A DNA stretch of 64,000 nt from Mesobacillus subterraneus (GCF_020524355.2 NZ_CP129019.1:620001-684000), one strand, 5' to 3'; positions 27,911 to 36,479 are shown, counted from the stretch's first letter. Program-made: numbers and translations. The notes: a model not told the origin generated them from the sequence alone.

Positions 27911-27953
27911 GAAAACACTGTGCAAATGGTAGTTTGTACGGTGTTTTCTTTAG
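27911..27953 (+). terminator. Terminator after nrfA
   Basis: GAAAACACTGTGCAAA and TTTGTACGGTGTTTTC arms with T-rich 3' side; closes the ccm-nrf cluster. The following 200 bp (27954-28150) show no gene; 28100-28150 shares a sequence with 30921-30967 in front of another repeat element. Confidence 0.75.
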
Positions 27954-28150
27954 TTTCACAGAAAATGGATGGAGTGTCAATATTCCCGGATTCATTTTTA
28001 AATATTCCTGCGAATACATGATGGGCCAGAAAGCATTATCCAGGAAAAACCCCCGTAGTTCCGCAATCTTAAAATACCACGTACTTTTTCATTGCTTACC
28101 AGGAAATTAAAAAATATTTAAGTGTGATAACTACATGTAGTTTTCATAAT

Positions 28151-28386
28151 CCAGCTCCAGCACCTAGCCCTCGAGACGCTTGTCTAGTGTCGCCTCCTAG
28201 AATCTCCGAAACTTCAACTCCGCCGGCAGAAGCAAAAAGCGCTTCTTTGGCGGAGTCTCCAGTTTCTGCGTTTCTGAGCAGTCGGCTATACATTTCGATT
28301 TCGGTCCTGCCAATGAAGTCAAAGAACGACTTCACTGTCAGGCCCTCCAGCGCTTGTCGGGGCTAAACGAGGCGCTTGTGCTTTTT
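28151..28386 (+). repeat. Modular hairpin repeat element, copy 3
   Basis: About 235 bp, starting CCAGCTCCAGCACCTAGCCC and ending CGGGGCTAAACGAGGCGCTTGTGC. Contains the CTCCGAAACTTCAACTCCGC module and one GAAGTCAAAGAACGACTTC hairpin. Near identical to the core of the other copies. Confidence 0.85.
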
Positions 28387-28540
28387 GTTCATTCCACTTC
28401 AAAAAAATAGAAAATTTCAACTTCAAATTCTGCTAAAATTCCTATTGCAACCAATTGTGAAAAGCTCTAGAATTACTTTGGTATTGTATAGGGAATTTAA
28501 ATTATATGCTGTTTGGGTTACTATATAAGTTTTTCTTAAT

Positions 28541-28908
28541 CCAGCTCCAGCGCCTAGCCCCTCGAGTCACTTGTCTAGCTGCGGCTCCTAACTCCTCGAG
28601 ACGCTAGTCTAGTGTCGCCTCCTAGAAACTCCGAAACTTCAACTTTTCCGGCAGAAGCAAGAAGCGCTTCTTTGTCGGAGTCTCCAGTTTCTGTGTTTCT
28701 GGACAGTCGGCTATACTTTTCGAGTTCAGTCCTGCCAATGAAGTCAAAGAACGACTTCACGGTCAGGCCCTCCAGCGCTTTTCGGAGTTGAGCAGTCGCC
28801 TCCGCCTTTTCGAGTTCGGTCCGCCCAATGAAGTCAAAGAACGACTTCACCGTTCGTCCCTCCAGTGCTTGTCGGGGCTGAACAAGGCGCTTGCGCTTTT
28901 TGTTTTTT
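28541..28908 (+). repeat. Modular hairpin repeat element, copy 4
   Basis: About 365 bp, 155 bp after copy 3 and in the same orientation. It has a duplicated left module (CTCGAGTCACTTG..., CTCGAGACGCTAG...) and two GAAGTCAAAGAACGACTTC hairpins. The 28387-28540 spacer is AT-rich with no gene. Confidence 0.85.
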
Positions 28909-28938
28909 CGAAATTAATTCAGTGAAAGAAGGCGTTAC

Positions 28939-30129
28939 ATGATGCCTAGAGCCTTGTGGCTTTTAATTATCGGGATGGCAGTCAATGTTACTGGATCTTC
29001 ATTTTTATATAGGCCTCTGAACACTATCTATATACATGATCACCTCGGCAAATCGTTGTCTGTTGCCGGAATCGTACTGATGCTAAACTCTGCTGCCAGC
29101 GTTATTGGGAATCTTTTTGGCGGGAGTCTTTTTGATAAAATCGGCGGTTATAAGTCTATTATTCTTGGAATCAGCATAACCATCCTGGCGCTGCTTGGCT
29201 TGACCTTATGGCCTGGCTGGCCGCAGTATATTTTCTTTTTGACGCTGGTTGGTTTTGGTTCTGGAATCGTCTTTCCGGCGATGTACGCAATGGCAGGGTC
29301 GGTCTGGAAGGAAGGCGGCCGTAAAGCATTCAACGCCATTTATGTCGCACAGAACCTCGGAGTGGCAGTTGGAGCTGCGTTAGGTGGACTTGTCGCATCT
29401 TATTCATTCCAGCTGATTTTCATGGCGAACGCCGCCATGTACCTGATTTTCATGATGATCGCTATTTTTGGTTATCGCAGCATCGACACTCGGGCAGCGA
29501 AGCAAACGAACGTCCTCCAGGAAAACGGGGCCATCAAAAACCATACCAAGCTGTATGCGCTGCTTATCCTTGCTGTTGGCTACTTGCTTTGCTGGGTTGG
29601 TTACGTACAGTGGCAAACAACGATCGCAGCTTATACACAGGAATTGAACATCTCTCTGAACCAGTATAGTATTCTCTGGACAATCAACGGCGCACTGATC
29701 GTTCTTGGCCAGCCAATTGTAAATAGGCTGATTAAGCCGTTCCAGAATAAATTGAAGCAGCAAATCATCATCGGCATGGTCATTTTCATGGTTTCTTATG
29801 CAGTTGCAGCAGGAGCTCAAGCTTTCTCAGGCTTCGTGGCTGCTATGGTGATCCTGACGATTGGCGAAATGATGATTTGGCCAGCTGTTCCGACGATCGC
29901 AAATGACCTCGCGCCAAAAGGCCGGGAAGGCTTTTACCAGGGAATCGTCAACAGCACTGCAACGGGCGGAAGGATGATTGGCCCGCTCATGGGTGGAATC
30001 CTTGTTGACCTGCATGGTATGCCAATGCTATTCGCAATCCTGATTGCGCTCATGTTTGTTGGGGTCTTTACTACAGTAATTTATGATCGGAAATTAAAGG
30101 AATCACACGAAGTTGCTGCACAAGCATAA
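28939..30129 (+). CDS. Major facilitator superfamily transporter, YttB-like
   Basis: Integral membrane transporter of 396 aa with twelve predicted membrane segments in two halves separated by a polar loop (about residues 185-205, RAAKQTNVLQENGAIKNH). The MFS motif between helices 2 and 3 reads GGSLFDKIGGYKS. It resembles YttB, a putative drug/efflux MFS that lies near leuS in B. subtilis, so synteny agrees. Substrate unknown. AAGAAGGCG precedes the ATG. It stands alone between repeat copy 4 and cueP. Confidence 0.82.
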   Translation: MMPRALWLLIIGMAVNVTGSSFLYRPLNTIYIHDHLGKSLSVAGIVLMLNSAASVIGNLFGGSLFDKIGGYKSIILGISITILALLGLTLWPGWPQYIFFLTLVGFGSGIVFPAMYAMAGSVWKEGGRKAFNAIYVAQNLGVAVGAALGGLVASYSFQLIFMANAAMYLIFMMIAIFGYRSIDTRAAKQTNVLQENGAIKNHTKLYALLILAVGYLLCWVGYVQWQTTIAAYTQELNISLNQYSILWTINGALIVLGQPIVNRLIKPFQNKLKQQIIIGMVIFMVSYAVAAGAQAFSGFVAAMVILTIGEMMIWPAVPTIANDLAPKGREGFYQGIVNSTATGGRMIGPLMGGILVDLHGMPMLFAILIALMFVGVFTTVIYDRKLKESHEVAAQA

Positions 30130-30355
30130 AGATAGAATGGAGCTGGGGTTAGTTGCCTGGCTTCTATTTTTTTTAGATAAGTAGGTTGTGAATTATTCAG
30201 CTCCAGTTGACTTATCAGGGCGGATCGAGAGGCTTCCGTTCTTATCGGTCACAATTTATGCAATTTTTCTCGATAAAAAATGCATATTTTTCATCTAATA
30301 TAGAAAAGTGAGATTATGATATAATCATACTTTGAAAGACAAGGGGGTGATTGGG

Positions 30356-30883
30356 TTGAAATTTAAAATCCTCGGAATGGCGTTTTTGGCTGCCGGTTTA
30401 TTAACTGCCTGTAATGGCGGGGAGGAATCTGCGGAACCTGAAAAACAACAACAAGACATCAAGAAATTGGTGAGTGATTACAGCACAGATAAAATTGAGG
30501 GCCACAAAGCTTCCATCACCTCAAATGAGCTGACGATTGCCGACAGTGAAGGGGACAAGCAAGTCTATGACATTTCGGACGAAGACTTCTTTGTCTCAAT
30601 CGCACCTTATGAAAATCAAACCCATCCTTGAACGAATCATAGCTTGACAGGTTGTCAAGGTGAACTGGTTGAAAAAGAGTTTGATGTATATATTGAGGAT
30701 GAGGATGGAAACGTGGTCGTTGATGAGAAAATGACATCCCACCAGAATGGTTTCATCGATTTGTGGCTTCCTCGTGATAAAAAGTTCAAAACAACGATTG
30801 GATATAACGGGAAAACTGTAGAATCAGAAATTTCCACTTTTGAGAATGACGCCACTTGTATTACAACAATGCAGCTAATGTAG
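30356..30883 (+). CDS. cueP: CueP-family copper-binding lipoprotein with in-frame UGA (candidate selenoprotein)
   Basis: TTG 30356 with AAGGGGGTGA upstream starts a signal peptide with lipobox LTAC (lipid Cys 19). The frame runs 175 codons to TAG 30881, broken only by TGA at 30629-30631 (codon 92). Around it the protein reads YENQTHP-UGA-TNHSLTGCQGE. CueP proteins carry copper outside the cytoplasm and have three conserved Cys. Here UGA, C100 and C168 are spaced 8 and 68, the spacing of Cys96, Cys104 and Cys172 in Salmonella CueP as I remember it. A perfect hairpin follows the UGA. Sec insertion is therefore plausible; a C-to-A mutation or sequencing error is the alternative. If not read through, the product would be a 91-aa fragment. 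Confidence 0.75.
30643..30659 (+). promoter_or_regulatory. Candidate bacterial SECIS hairpin in cueP
   Basis: CTTGACA, loop GGT, TGTCAAG: 7 perfect pairs, starting 11 nt after the UGA codon, with the GG of the apical loop 18 nt after it. E. coli fdhF SECIS, as I recall it, has the same 11-nt gap and a GGU-containing loop at the same distance. The hairpin lies in coding sequence (SLTGCQG). Confidence 0.6.
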
Positions 30884-30886
30884 ACT

Positions 30887-30915
30887 AAAGCACCTATTTT
30901 CAGGTGCTTTTTTTT
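30887..30915 (+). terminator. Terminator after cueP
   Basis: AAAGCACCT, short loop, AGGTGCTTT followed by TTTTT. Confidence 0.88.
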
Positions 30916-30967
30916 ATTGTTTAGGAAATTAAAAATTTATTTAGTGTGGAAAACTACATGTATTTTT

Positions 30968-31458
30968 TAAATTCAGCTCCAGCGCCTAGCCCCTCGAGTC
31001 GCTTGTCCTGCTGCGGCTCCTAACTCCTCGAGACGTTTCGGTCCTGCCAATGAAGTCAAAGAGCGACTTCACTGTCAGGCCCTCCAACGCTTGTCGGAGT
31101 TGAGCAGTCGCCTCCGCTTTTCGAATTGTCTAGCTTTGGCTCCTAACTCCTCGAGACGTTTCGGTCCTGCCAATGAGGTCAAAGATCGACTTCACTGTCA
31201 GGCCCTCCAACGCTTGTCGGAGTTGGGCAGTCGCCTCCGCATTTCGAATTGTCTAGTGTCGCCTCCTAGAAACTCCGAAACTTCAACTCCGCCGGCAGAA
31301 GCAAAAAGCGCTTCTTTGTCGGAGTCTCCAGTTTCTCCGTTTCTGGACAGTCGGCTATACAATTCGATTTCGGTCCGCTCAGGTGAAGTCAAAGAACGAC
31401 TTCACCGGTCGGCCCTCCAGCGCTTGTCGGGGCTGAACGAGGCGTTTGCGCTTTTTGT
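30968..31458 (+). repeat. Modular hairpin repeat element, copy 5
   Basis: The longest copy, about 490 bp. It has two tandem left modules with GAAGTCAAAGAGCGACTTC and GAGGTCAAAGATCGACTTC hairpins, then the CTCCGAAACTTC module, then the common right end. Differences between copies fall mainly in the number of inner modules. The gap from cueP to the activator gene (30884-31521) holds only this element and the terminator. Confidence 0.85.
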
Positions 31459-31521
31459 TCTTTTCAATATTATTTTCAGAAAAATGTGATAAAATCAAAA
31501 GAAAAAACAAGGTGAAGGATT

Positions 31522-32886
31522 ATGAATACTAAGCTTTTACATATTCCGGCAGATATTATTGAAACCATAGTCGAAAATGCGTTTGAATGGCTTGTTGTGG
31601 TGGATCGGGAAGGAAGGATCATTTATATCAATCACAATTATTGCGAGTTCCTTGAAGTCAATCGTGAAGAAACGATCGGCAGGCATGTGACAGAAATCAT
31701 CGAGAATACCAGGATGCATGTTGTGGCCGAGTCGGGAAAAGAGGAACTGGCTGACCTGCAATTTATCAAAGGCAACTATATGATTGCCAATCGGGTGCCC
31801 ATAATTAAGAACGGCGAGGTAATTGCCGCGTTTGGAACGGTGTTTTTCAGGGATACTCAAGAATGGATGAAGATGGACAGCCATGTGAAAAGCCTGCTGA
31901 CCAGAATGCAGCCATACATCCAGAAAATTGATTCAGGGGTAAAATATACGCTTGATGACATCCTTGGCGAATCGCAACAGATTGTTAGTTTAAAAGAAAA
32001 AGTGAAAATGGTATCTAACAGTGATATCTCCATTTTAATCAGGGGAGAGAGCGGGACAGGCAAGGAATTGTTCGCCCACAGCATCCACCAGCTAAGCAGC
32101 CGGAGCCAAAAGCCGTTTATTAAGGTGAACTGCGGAGCAATCCCGGAAAACCTGCTCGAATCCGAGTTATTTGGCTATGAGGAAGGAGCTTTTACAGGGG
32201 CAAAAAAAGGAGGGAAAAAAGGGAAATTCCAGCTGGCTAATGGAGGTACGCTCTTTCTGGATGAAATCGGGGACATGCCGCTAAGCATGCAGGTAAAACT
32301 ATTGCGTGCCTTGCAGGATGGGGAAATAGAACCGATTGGTTCCACAAAATCGATATCGGTTGATGTCCGGATTATCGCAGCGACGAATAGACCGCTGGAA
32401 AATATGATTGAAGAAAAGCGCTTCAGGGAGGATCTATTTTATCGGATCAATGTCGTTCCTTTCAGTGTCCCTCCATTAAGGGAACGAGCAGAGGACCTAA
32501 CGCTGTTAATCAAGTACTTTATCGATAAGGTCACAAATCGGTTAGGCAAGCGGATTGCAGGAATTGAAAGTAATGTAATGGAAATACTGAAATCTTACAG
32601 CTGGCCTGGAAATATCCGCGAACTGGAAAATGTCATCGAAGCTGCGGTCCATTTGACAAAAAGAGAACAGATTACGCTGGATTCCTTGCCAGATTACTTG
32701 CAAACTCAGACTGCCATTTACCGTTTCAATAACAAGAAGCTTAAGGATATAGTTGAAGAAACTGAAAAATGGGTACTGAAGCAAAGTCTTGAAAGGAATA
32801 AAGACGACAAAGCTCTGGTTGGCAGGGAACTTGGTATAAGCAAATCCACTCTTTATGAAAAACTGAATAAACATGGTCTGTTGTAG
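31522..32886 (+). CDS. Sigma-54-dependent transcriptional activator (PAS-AAA+-Fis HTH)
   Basis: Enhancer-binding protein of 454 aa. N-terminal PAS domain (about residues 10-115), central AAA+ domain with Walker A GESGTGKE near 172, the sigma-54 contact loop GAFTGAKKGGKKG near 234 and Walker B GGTLFLDEIGD near 248, and a C-terminal Fis-type helix-turn-helix LVGRELGISKSTLYEKLNKHG. The PAS domain suggests sensing of a small intracellular ligand. It lies just upstream of a sigma-54 promoter driving a GntP permease and 3-hydroxybutyrate dehydrogenase, which are probably its targets. Confidence 0.93.
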   Translation: MNTKLLHIPADIIETIVENAFEWLVVVDREGRIIYINHNYCEFLEVNREETIGRHVTEIIENTRMHVVAESGKEELADLQFIKGNYMIANRVPIIKNGEVIAAFGTVFFRDTQEWMKMDSHVKSLLTRMQPYIQKIDSGVKYTLDDILGESQQIVSLKEKVKMVSNSDISILIRGESGTGKELFAHSIHQLSSRSQKPFIKVNCGAIPENLLESELFGYEEGAFTGAKKGGKKGKFQLANGGTLFLDEIGDMPLSMQVKLLRALQDGEIEPIGSTKSISVDVRIIAATNRPLENMIEEKRFREDLFYRINVVPFSVPPLRERAEDLTLLIKYFIDKVTNRLGKRIAGIESNVMEILKSYSWPGNIRELENVIEAAVHLTKREQITLDSLPDYLQTQTAIYRFNNKKLKDIVEETEKWVLKQSLERNKDDKALVGRELGISKSTLYEKLNKHGLL

Positions 32887-32930
32887 TCCGAAATTCCGGA
32901 ATGCTGTCCGGGTTTTCGGACTTTGTTTTT
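32886..32930 (+). terminator. Terminator after the activator gene
   Basis: GTCCGAAA pairs with TTTTCGGAC; an inner TTCCGG/TCCGG pairing is possible; then TTTGTTTTTT. The rest of 32931-33237 holds the sigma-54 promoter and control sites below. Confidence 0.7.
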
Positions 32931-33042
32931 TCTAGCAATATTAAACTGAGTAATCACTGTATACATGGTGTTAATTCACATAAATAGGACTGGTTTAATA
33001 ACTCGGATTCTATTAATTAAAGGTAATGGCAGGATAATAGAG

Positions 33043-33058
33043 TCCGGAAATCCGGAAA
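33043..33058. promoter_or_regulatory. Possible enhancer site for the sigma-54 activator
   Basis: Direct repeat TCCGGAAA TCCGGAAA, about 65 bp upstream of the -24 box. TCCGGA is itself palindromic, and a related TTCCGGA occurs at 32894. Placement suits an upstream activating sequence; the assignment is inference. Confidence 0.4.
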
Positions 33059-33108
33059 TAAATAACTGAAAATTAAAAATAAATATAGATTTGCCTAGTC
33101 CAAAAAGT

Positions 33109-33124
33109 TGGCACGATAGTTGCA
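33109..33124 (+). promoter_or_regulatory. Sigma-54 (-24/-12) promoter
   Basis: TGGCAC, 5 nt, TTGCA: full match to the SigL/RpoN consensus with GG and GC at the correct spacing, 113 bp upstream of the permease start codon. Confidence 0.92.
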
Positions 33125-33158
33125 ATAAGGTAAAACAGCAATTTTATTCAATCTTCTT

Positions 33159-33174
33159 TTGTAAGCGTTATCAA
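33159..33174 (+). promoter_or_regulatory. Catabolite-responsive element (cre)
   Basis: TTGTAAGCGTTATCAA matches the cre consensus WTGNNARCGNWWWCAW at every position. It lies downstream of the sigma-54 start point, so CcpA would act as a roadblock under good carbon supply. Confidence 0.85.
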
Positions 33175-33237
33175 TCCGTTCTTGAGGGAGGGCAGTTATT
33201 GGTTGTTTTCACTTTAAAATAACAAGGGGGAAAAAGA

Positions 33238-34559
33238 ATGCTGAGTATGTTTGGATTGATTGGCGGTCTGGCTTTATTGATTTATCTGACGATGAGGGGC
33301 ATGAACCTGCTAATCGTTGGACCACTTTCTGCGTTGTTTGTTGCAGTATTTAGCGGGATGCCATTGTTTCCGCAGCTTGTTGAAGAAGGTGCGGCCAACT
33401 TTGTCGGCAACTATATGTCTGGTTTTTCTGGATTCGTTACTGCCTGGTATATGATGTTCCTGCTTGGAGCAATTTTTGGAAAGGTAATGGAGGATAGCGG
33501 CGCGGCTGACAGTGTATCTGAGTTCATCGTTGATAAATTGGGGATGAAGTATGCTGTGCTCGCGATCGTCGCTGCTTGTGCTGTGTTGACATATGGCGGC
33601 GTTAGCCTGTTTGTCGTAGCATTTTCAGTTTATCCAATGGCATTAAGCTTGTTCAGGCAGGCGAATTTGCCGAGGCGATTCATTCCAGCTGCATTGGCCT
33701 TTGGTTCGGTTACCTTTACCATGACTTCTGCCGGTTCTCCGGAAATTCAGAACTGGATTCCAATTCAATTCCTGGATACTTCGCCGATTGCAGGCTGGGA
33801 GGTCAGTGCCATCGTTGCCGTCTTCATGATGATCTTTGGGTACTGGTGGCTGAAGCGAATGATTACAAAGGCCATGGCAAGAGGAGAAAAATTCGAAGCC
33901 AGGAAGACAGATCCAATGATGGAGAAACGTGAGCTGCCTCATCCTTTACTGGGTCTTATCCCTTTGATTGTGGTACTCGTTATTTCTTTCGTTTTCCATG
34001 ACTCATTAAAACAATCTGCCCTCATCATAGCTCTGCTTGGCGGGGTAGTATCTGCCTATTTGCTGAATCGCAAGTATTTCAAAAATTTCTGGGAAGCCCT
34101 TTCAGAAGGAACGATGGGTGCCTTGATTGCGATCGGTAACACTGCTGCTGTTGTAGGATTTGGCGGTGTGGCAAAAGCAGTACCGGCCTTCCAGACGGCG
34201 GTTGATGCGATGACGAATATACCTGGAAGCCCGTTGATTGGGGCGGGCCATTGCTGTAAGTGTCATTGCCGGGATGACAGGTTCTGCATCCGGGGGTCAG
34301 GCGATTGCGCTTCCGTTGCTCGCTCCGCATTATCTGGATATGGGCGTTAATCCGGAAGCGCTGCACAGGGTAGCGGCCATTTCCCTCCGGAGCGCTTGAT
34401 TCCCTTCCGCATAATGGGTACGTGGTTACGACTGTAAGGGCAATCTGCGGCGAGTCCCATAAGGATGCCTACAATCCAGTCGCAGCAGTTACTGTCATTG
34501 TACCGCTGATTGGTGTGGCAATCGCGATTGTTCTATTCTCTCTAGGATTAGGGATTTAA
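33238..34559 (+). pseudogene. GntP-family permease, two frameshifts as read
   Basis: Integral membrane symporter of the gluconate/organic-acid GntP family, about 439 aa when repaired, with 11-12 membrane segments. Register is lost at GGG 34245-34247 (IGAGHCCKCH instead of IGAAIAVSVIAGMTG) and again at CCC 34383-34385 (AAISLRSA instead of AAISSGALDS). Each is one extra base, and both are beside a GGCC. The correct frame then runs to TAA 34557-34559. Next to a 3-hydroxybutyrate dehydrogenase, the substrate is probably 3-hydroxybutyrate. AAGGGGG lies before the ATG. Confidence 0.82.
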
Positions 34560-34575
34560 GGAAAGGAGTTTCCCG

Positions 34576-35352
34576 ATGGTAAAAGATAAAGTAGTCCTGA
34601 TAACCGGTGCCGCCCAGGGAATCGGATATGAGCTCGCTGGGAGTTTTGCTGAGCAGGGCGGGAAGGTATTTTTGACAGACCTACAGGAAGAAACGGTGGA
34701 AAAAGCAGCTGCCAGGCTGCGTCAATCAGGATATGAAGCAGCTGGTTTGAAATGTGATGTCACTAGCGAAAAAGACATCGAAACAGCTGTTTCGAAGTGT
34801 GTAGAGCAATTTGGCACAGTGGATGTTCTAATCAACAATGCTGGCTTGCAATATGTATCAATGATTGAGGATTTCCCGACGGAAAAATTCGAGCTGTTGA
34901 TAAAAGTAATGCTCACAGCCCCGTTTGTAGCGTTGAAACATGTACTGCCGGTCATGAAAAAGCAAGGTATGGGTCGGGTAATCAACATGGCGTCGATCAA
35001 TGGGCTAGTCGGTTTTGCTGGCAAGGCAGCATATAACAGCGCCAAGCACGGAGTCATTGGATTGACGAAGGTGGCTGCACTTGAAACCGCAGAGCACGGA
35101 ATCACCGTCAACGCCGTCTGCCCGGGATATGTCGATACACCGTTAGTCCGCAATCAGCTATCTAGCCTGGCGGAGACCAGGAATATCCCACTTGAAAAAG
35201 TGCTAGAGGAGGTCATTTTTCCGCTCGTACCGCAGAGACGCCTGCTGGCTGTCGAGGAAATTGCCAGTTATGTTTTATACCTGGCCAGTGATGCTGCAAT
35301 AGGAATCACTGGCCAGGCGGCAGTCATTGACGGAGGTTATACGATTCAATAA
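34576..35352 (+). CDS. bdhA: 3-Hydroxybutyrate dehydrogenase (SDR family)
   Basis: NAD-dependent oxidation of 3-hydroxybutyrate to acetoacetate. 258 aa. Cofactor motif TGAAQGIGYE near residue 11, NNAG near 89, catalytic Ser in NMASINGL near 140 and YNSAKHG near 155. The substrate-specific stretch GLQYVSMIEDFP is characteristic for 3-hydroxybutyrate dehydrogenases. It follows the permease by 16 bp in the sigma-54/CcpA controlled unit. Confidence 0.9.
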   Translation: MVKDKVVLITGAAQGIGYELAGSFAEQGGKVFLTDLQEETVEKAAARLRQSGYEAAGLKCDVTSEKDIETAVSKCVEQFGTVDVLINNAGLQYVSMIEDFPTEKFELLIKVMLTAPFVALKHVLPVMKKQGMGRVINMASINGLVGFAGKAAYNSAKHGVIGLTKVAALETAEHGITVNAVCPGYVDTPLVRNQLSSLAETRNIPLEKVLEEVIFPLVPQRRLLAVEEIASYVLYLASDAAIGITGQAAVIDGGYTIQ

Positions 35353-35356
35353 TCAA

Positions 35357-35397
35357 AAAAGCTGGTTTCCTATTTTTCGGAAGCCAGCTTTAGATTT
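35357..35397. terminator. Bidirectional terminator between bdhA and the GntR regulator
   Basis: AAAGCTGGTTTCC, loop TATTTTT, CGGAAGCCAGCTTT: serves both convergent genes. Confidence 0.85.
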
Positions 35398-35411
35398 ATA
35401 TGATTGGAACT

Positions 35412-36134
35412 CTAATTTTTAGTTTGGTTCAAATACTTATGGAGAATAATTTCGACGTTCTCGATATGGCTGAGCATCACTCGTCTTGCTTCTTCTGCAT
35501 TCTGTTCTTTTATCGCTTGATAAATAGCATAGTGTTCCTCATAGAGGCGATCTGTTGTCGTTTGTTTTGAATAGAGCCAAAGCCGTCGGGTTTCCCTCAT
35601 TGTTTCTCCCATCAGGCCGGAAACATGGTTCATCAAGCTGATCAATAATGGATTATGCGAGCTTTCAGCAATGGCTATATGGAACTGTAAATCAGCCTTT
35701 TCACCAAGCTCCTCATTCCCACTTGCAAGCTTCATTTCCTCTAGCGCTTCTTCTATTTTCTGCAGCTGGTCTTCGGTCCTCTTCTTTGCAGCGGAAAAGA
35801 CAGTCCCAGTCTCAAGGATTTTCCTCACTTCCAAGAGGTTAGCTGTATCCTGTGCATTCATCAGGATGGCTGTCGATAAAGGGAAACTGATTTGCTCAGA
35901 CTCGAATTGCTTCACATATGTGCCTTCACCCTGCCTGATTTCAATGAGTCCCATTGCTCTCAATGCAGTCAATGCTTCCCTTATGGCAGATCTCCCTACC
36001 TGGAAATTCTCCGCCAGCTGTTGGACAGAATCGAGTTTATCGCCAGGCTTAAGTTGACCTGAACTGATCATGTTATGGATTGCCTCCGCAACTTCTTCAT
36101 AGATCTTTTTAGGTTTAATTCTATTATATTGCAA
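35412..36134 (-). CDS. GntR-family regulator, FadR subfamily
   Basis: Repressor of 240 aa: N-terminal winged helix (residues 5-75, with FQVGRSAIREALTALRAMGLIEIRQGEG) and C-terminal all-helical FCD ligand domain with putative metal/ligand His in DLQFHIAIAESSHN and HYAIYQ. TTG 36134 is chosen because GGAGG lies 7 nt upstream; an ATG at 36170 would add 12 residues. It is divergent from glcD-glcF, and the palindrome at 36305-36325 is its likely operator. Effector probably glycolate or lactate by analogy to GlcC/LutR. Confidence 0.88.
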   Translation of the reverse strand: MQYNRIKPKKIYEEVAEAIHNMISSGQLKPGDKLDSVQQLAENFQVGRSAIREALTALRAMGLIEIRQGEGTYVKQFESEQISFPLSTAILMNAQDTANLLEVRKILETGTVFSAAKKRTEDQLQKIEEALEEMKLASGNEELGEKADLQFHIAIAESSHNPLLISLMNHVSGLMGETMRETRRLWLYSKQTTTDRLYEEHYAIYQAIKEQNAEEARRVMLSHIENVEIILHKYLNQTKN

Positions 36135-36304
36135 AGTAAATCCTCCAAAGTTCATTCTCTTAGCTTTCATTATACAATTTTTATCACACTTCTATAAGTT
36201 TCTGGACTTTTAGAAGCGGAATTTCATTTAAAGGAACCAATATTAATTTGGGTGAAAGTAAAAATAGATTGAAATTACCGCATTGTTCATCCTATAATCT
36301 AAGG

Positions 36305-36325
36305 TATGGTCATCTGATGACCATA
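36305..36325. promoter_or_regulatory. GntR/FadR-type operator
   Basis: TATGGTCAT, 3-nt centre CTG, ATGACCATA: a perfect 9-bp dyad with the TGGTC/GACCA half-sites usual for FadR-subfamily regulators. It lies in the intergenic region of 345 bp between the regulator and glcD. Confidence 0.75.
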
Positions 36326-36332
36326 CAACTTA

Positions 36333-36348
36333 TTGTAAGCGATTACCA
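36333..36348 (+). promoter_or_regulatory. Catabolite-responsive element (cre) upstream of glcD
   Basis: TTGTAAGCGATTACCA matches the cre consensus with one mismatch, 8 bp from the GntR operator. Confidence 0.65.
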
Positions 36349-36479
36349 AGTGGAATGTTTTTGGGAGAATAGTTTATTGATAAAAGATTTTCTCTTGTAA
36401 ACAACTGAGAATAGAAACATTGAAAAACTGTTTCGCATTCAATGGCTGGCTTATTGTAACTAACGAAGGGGGAACGTTC

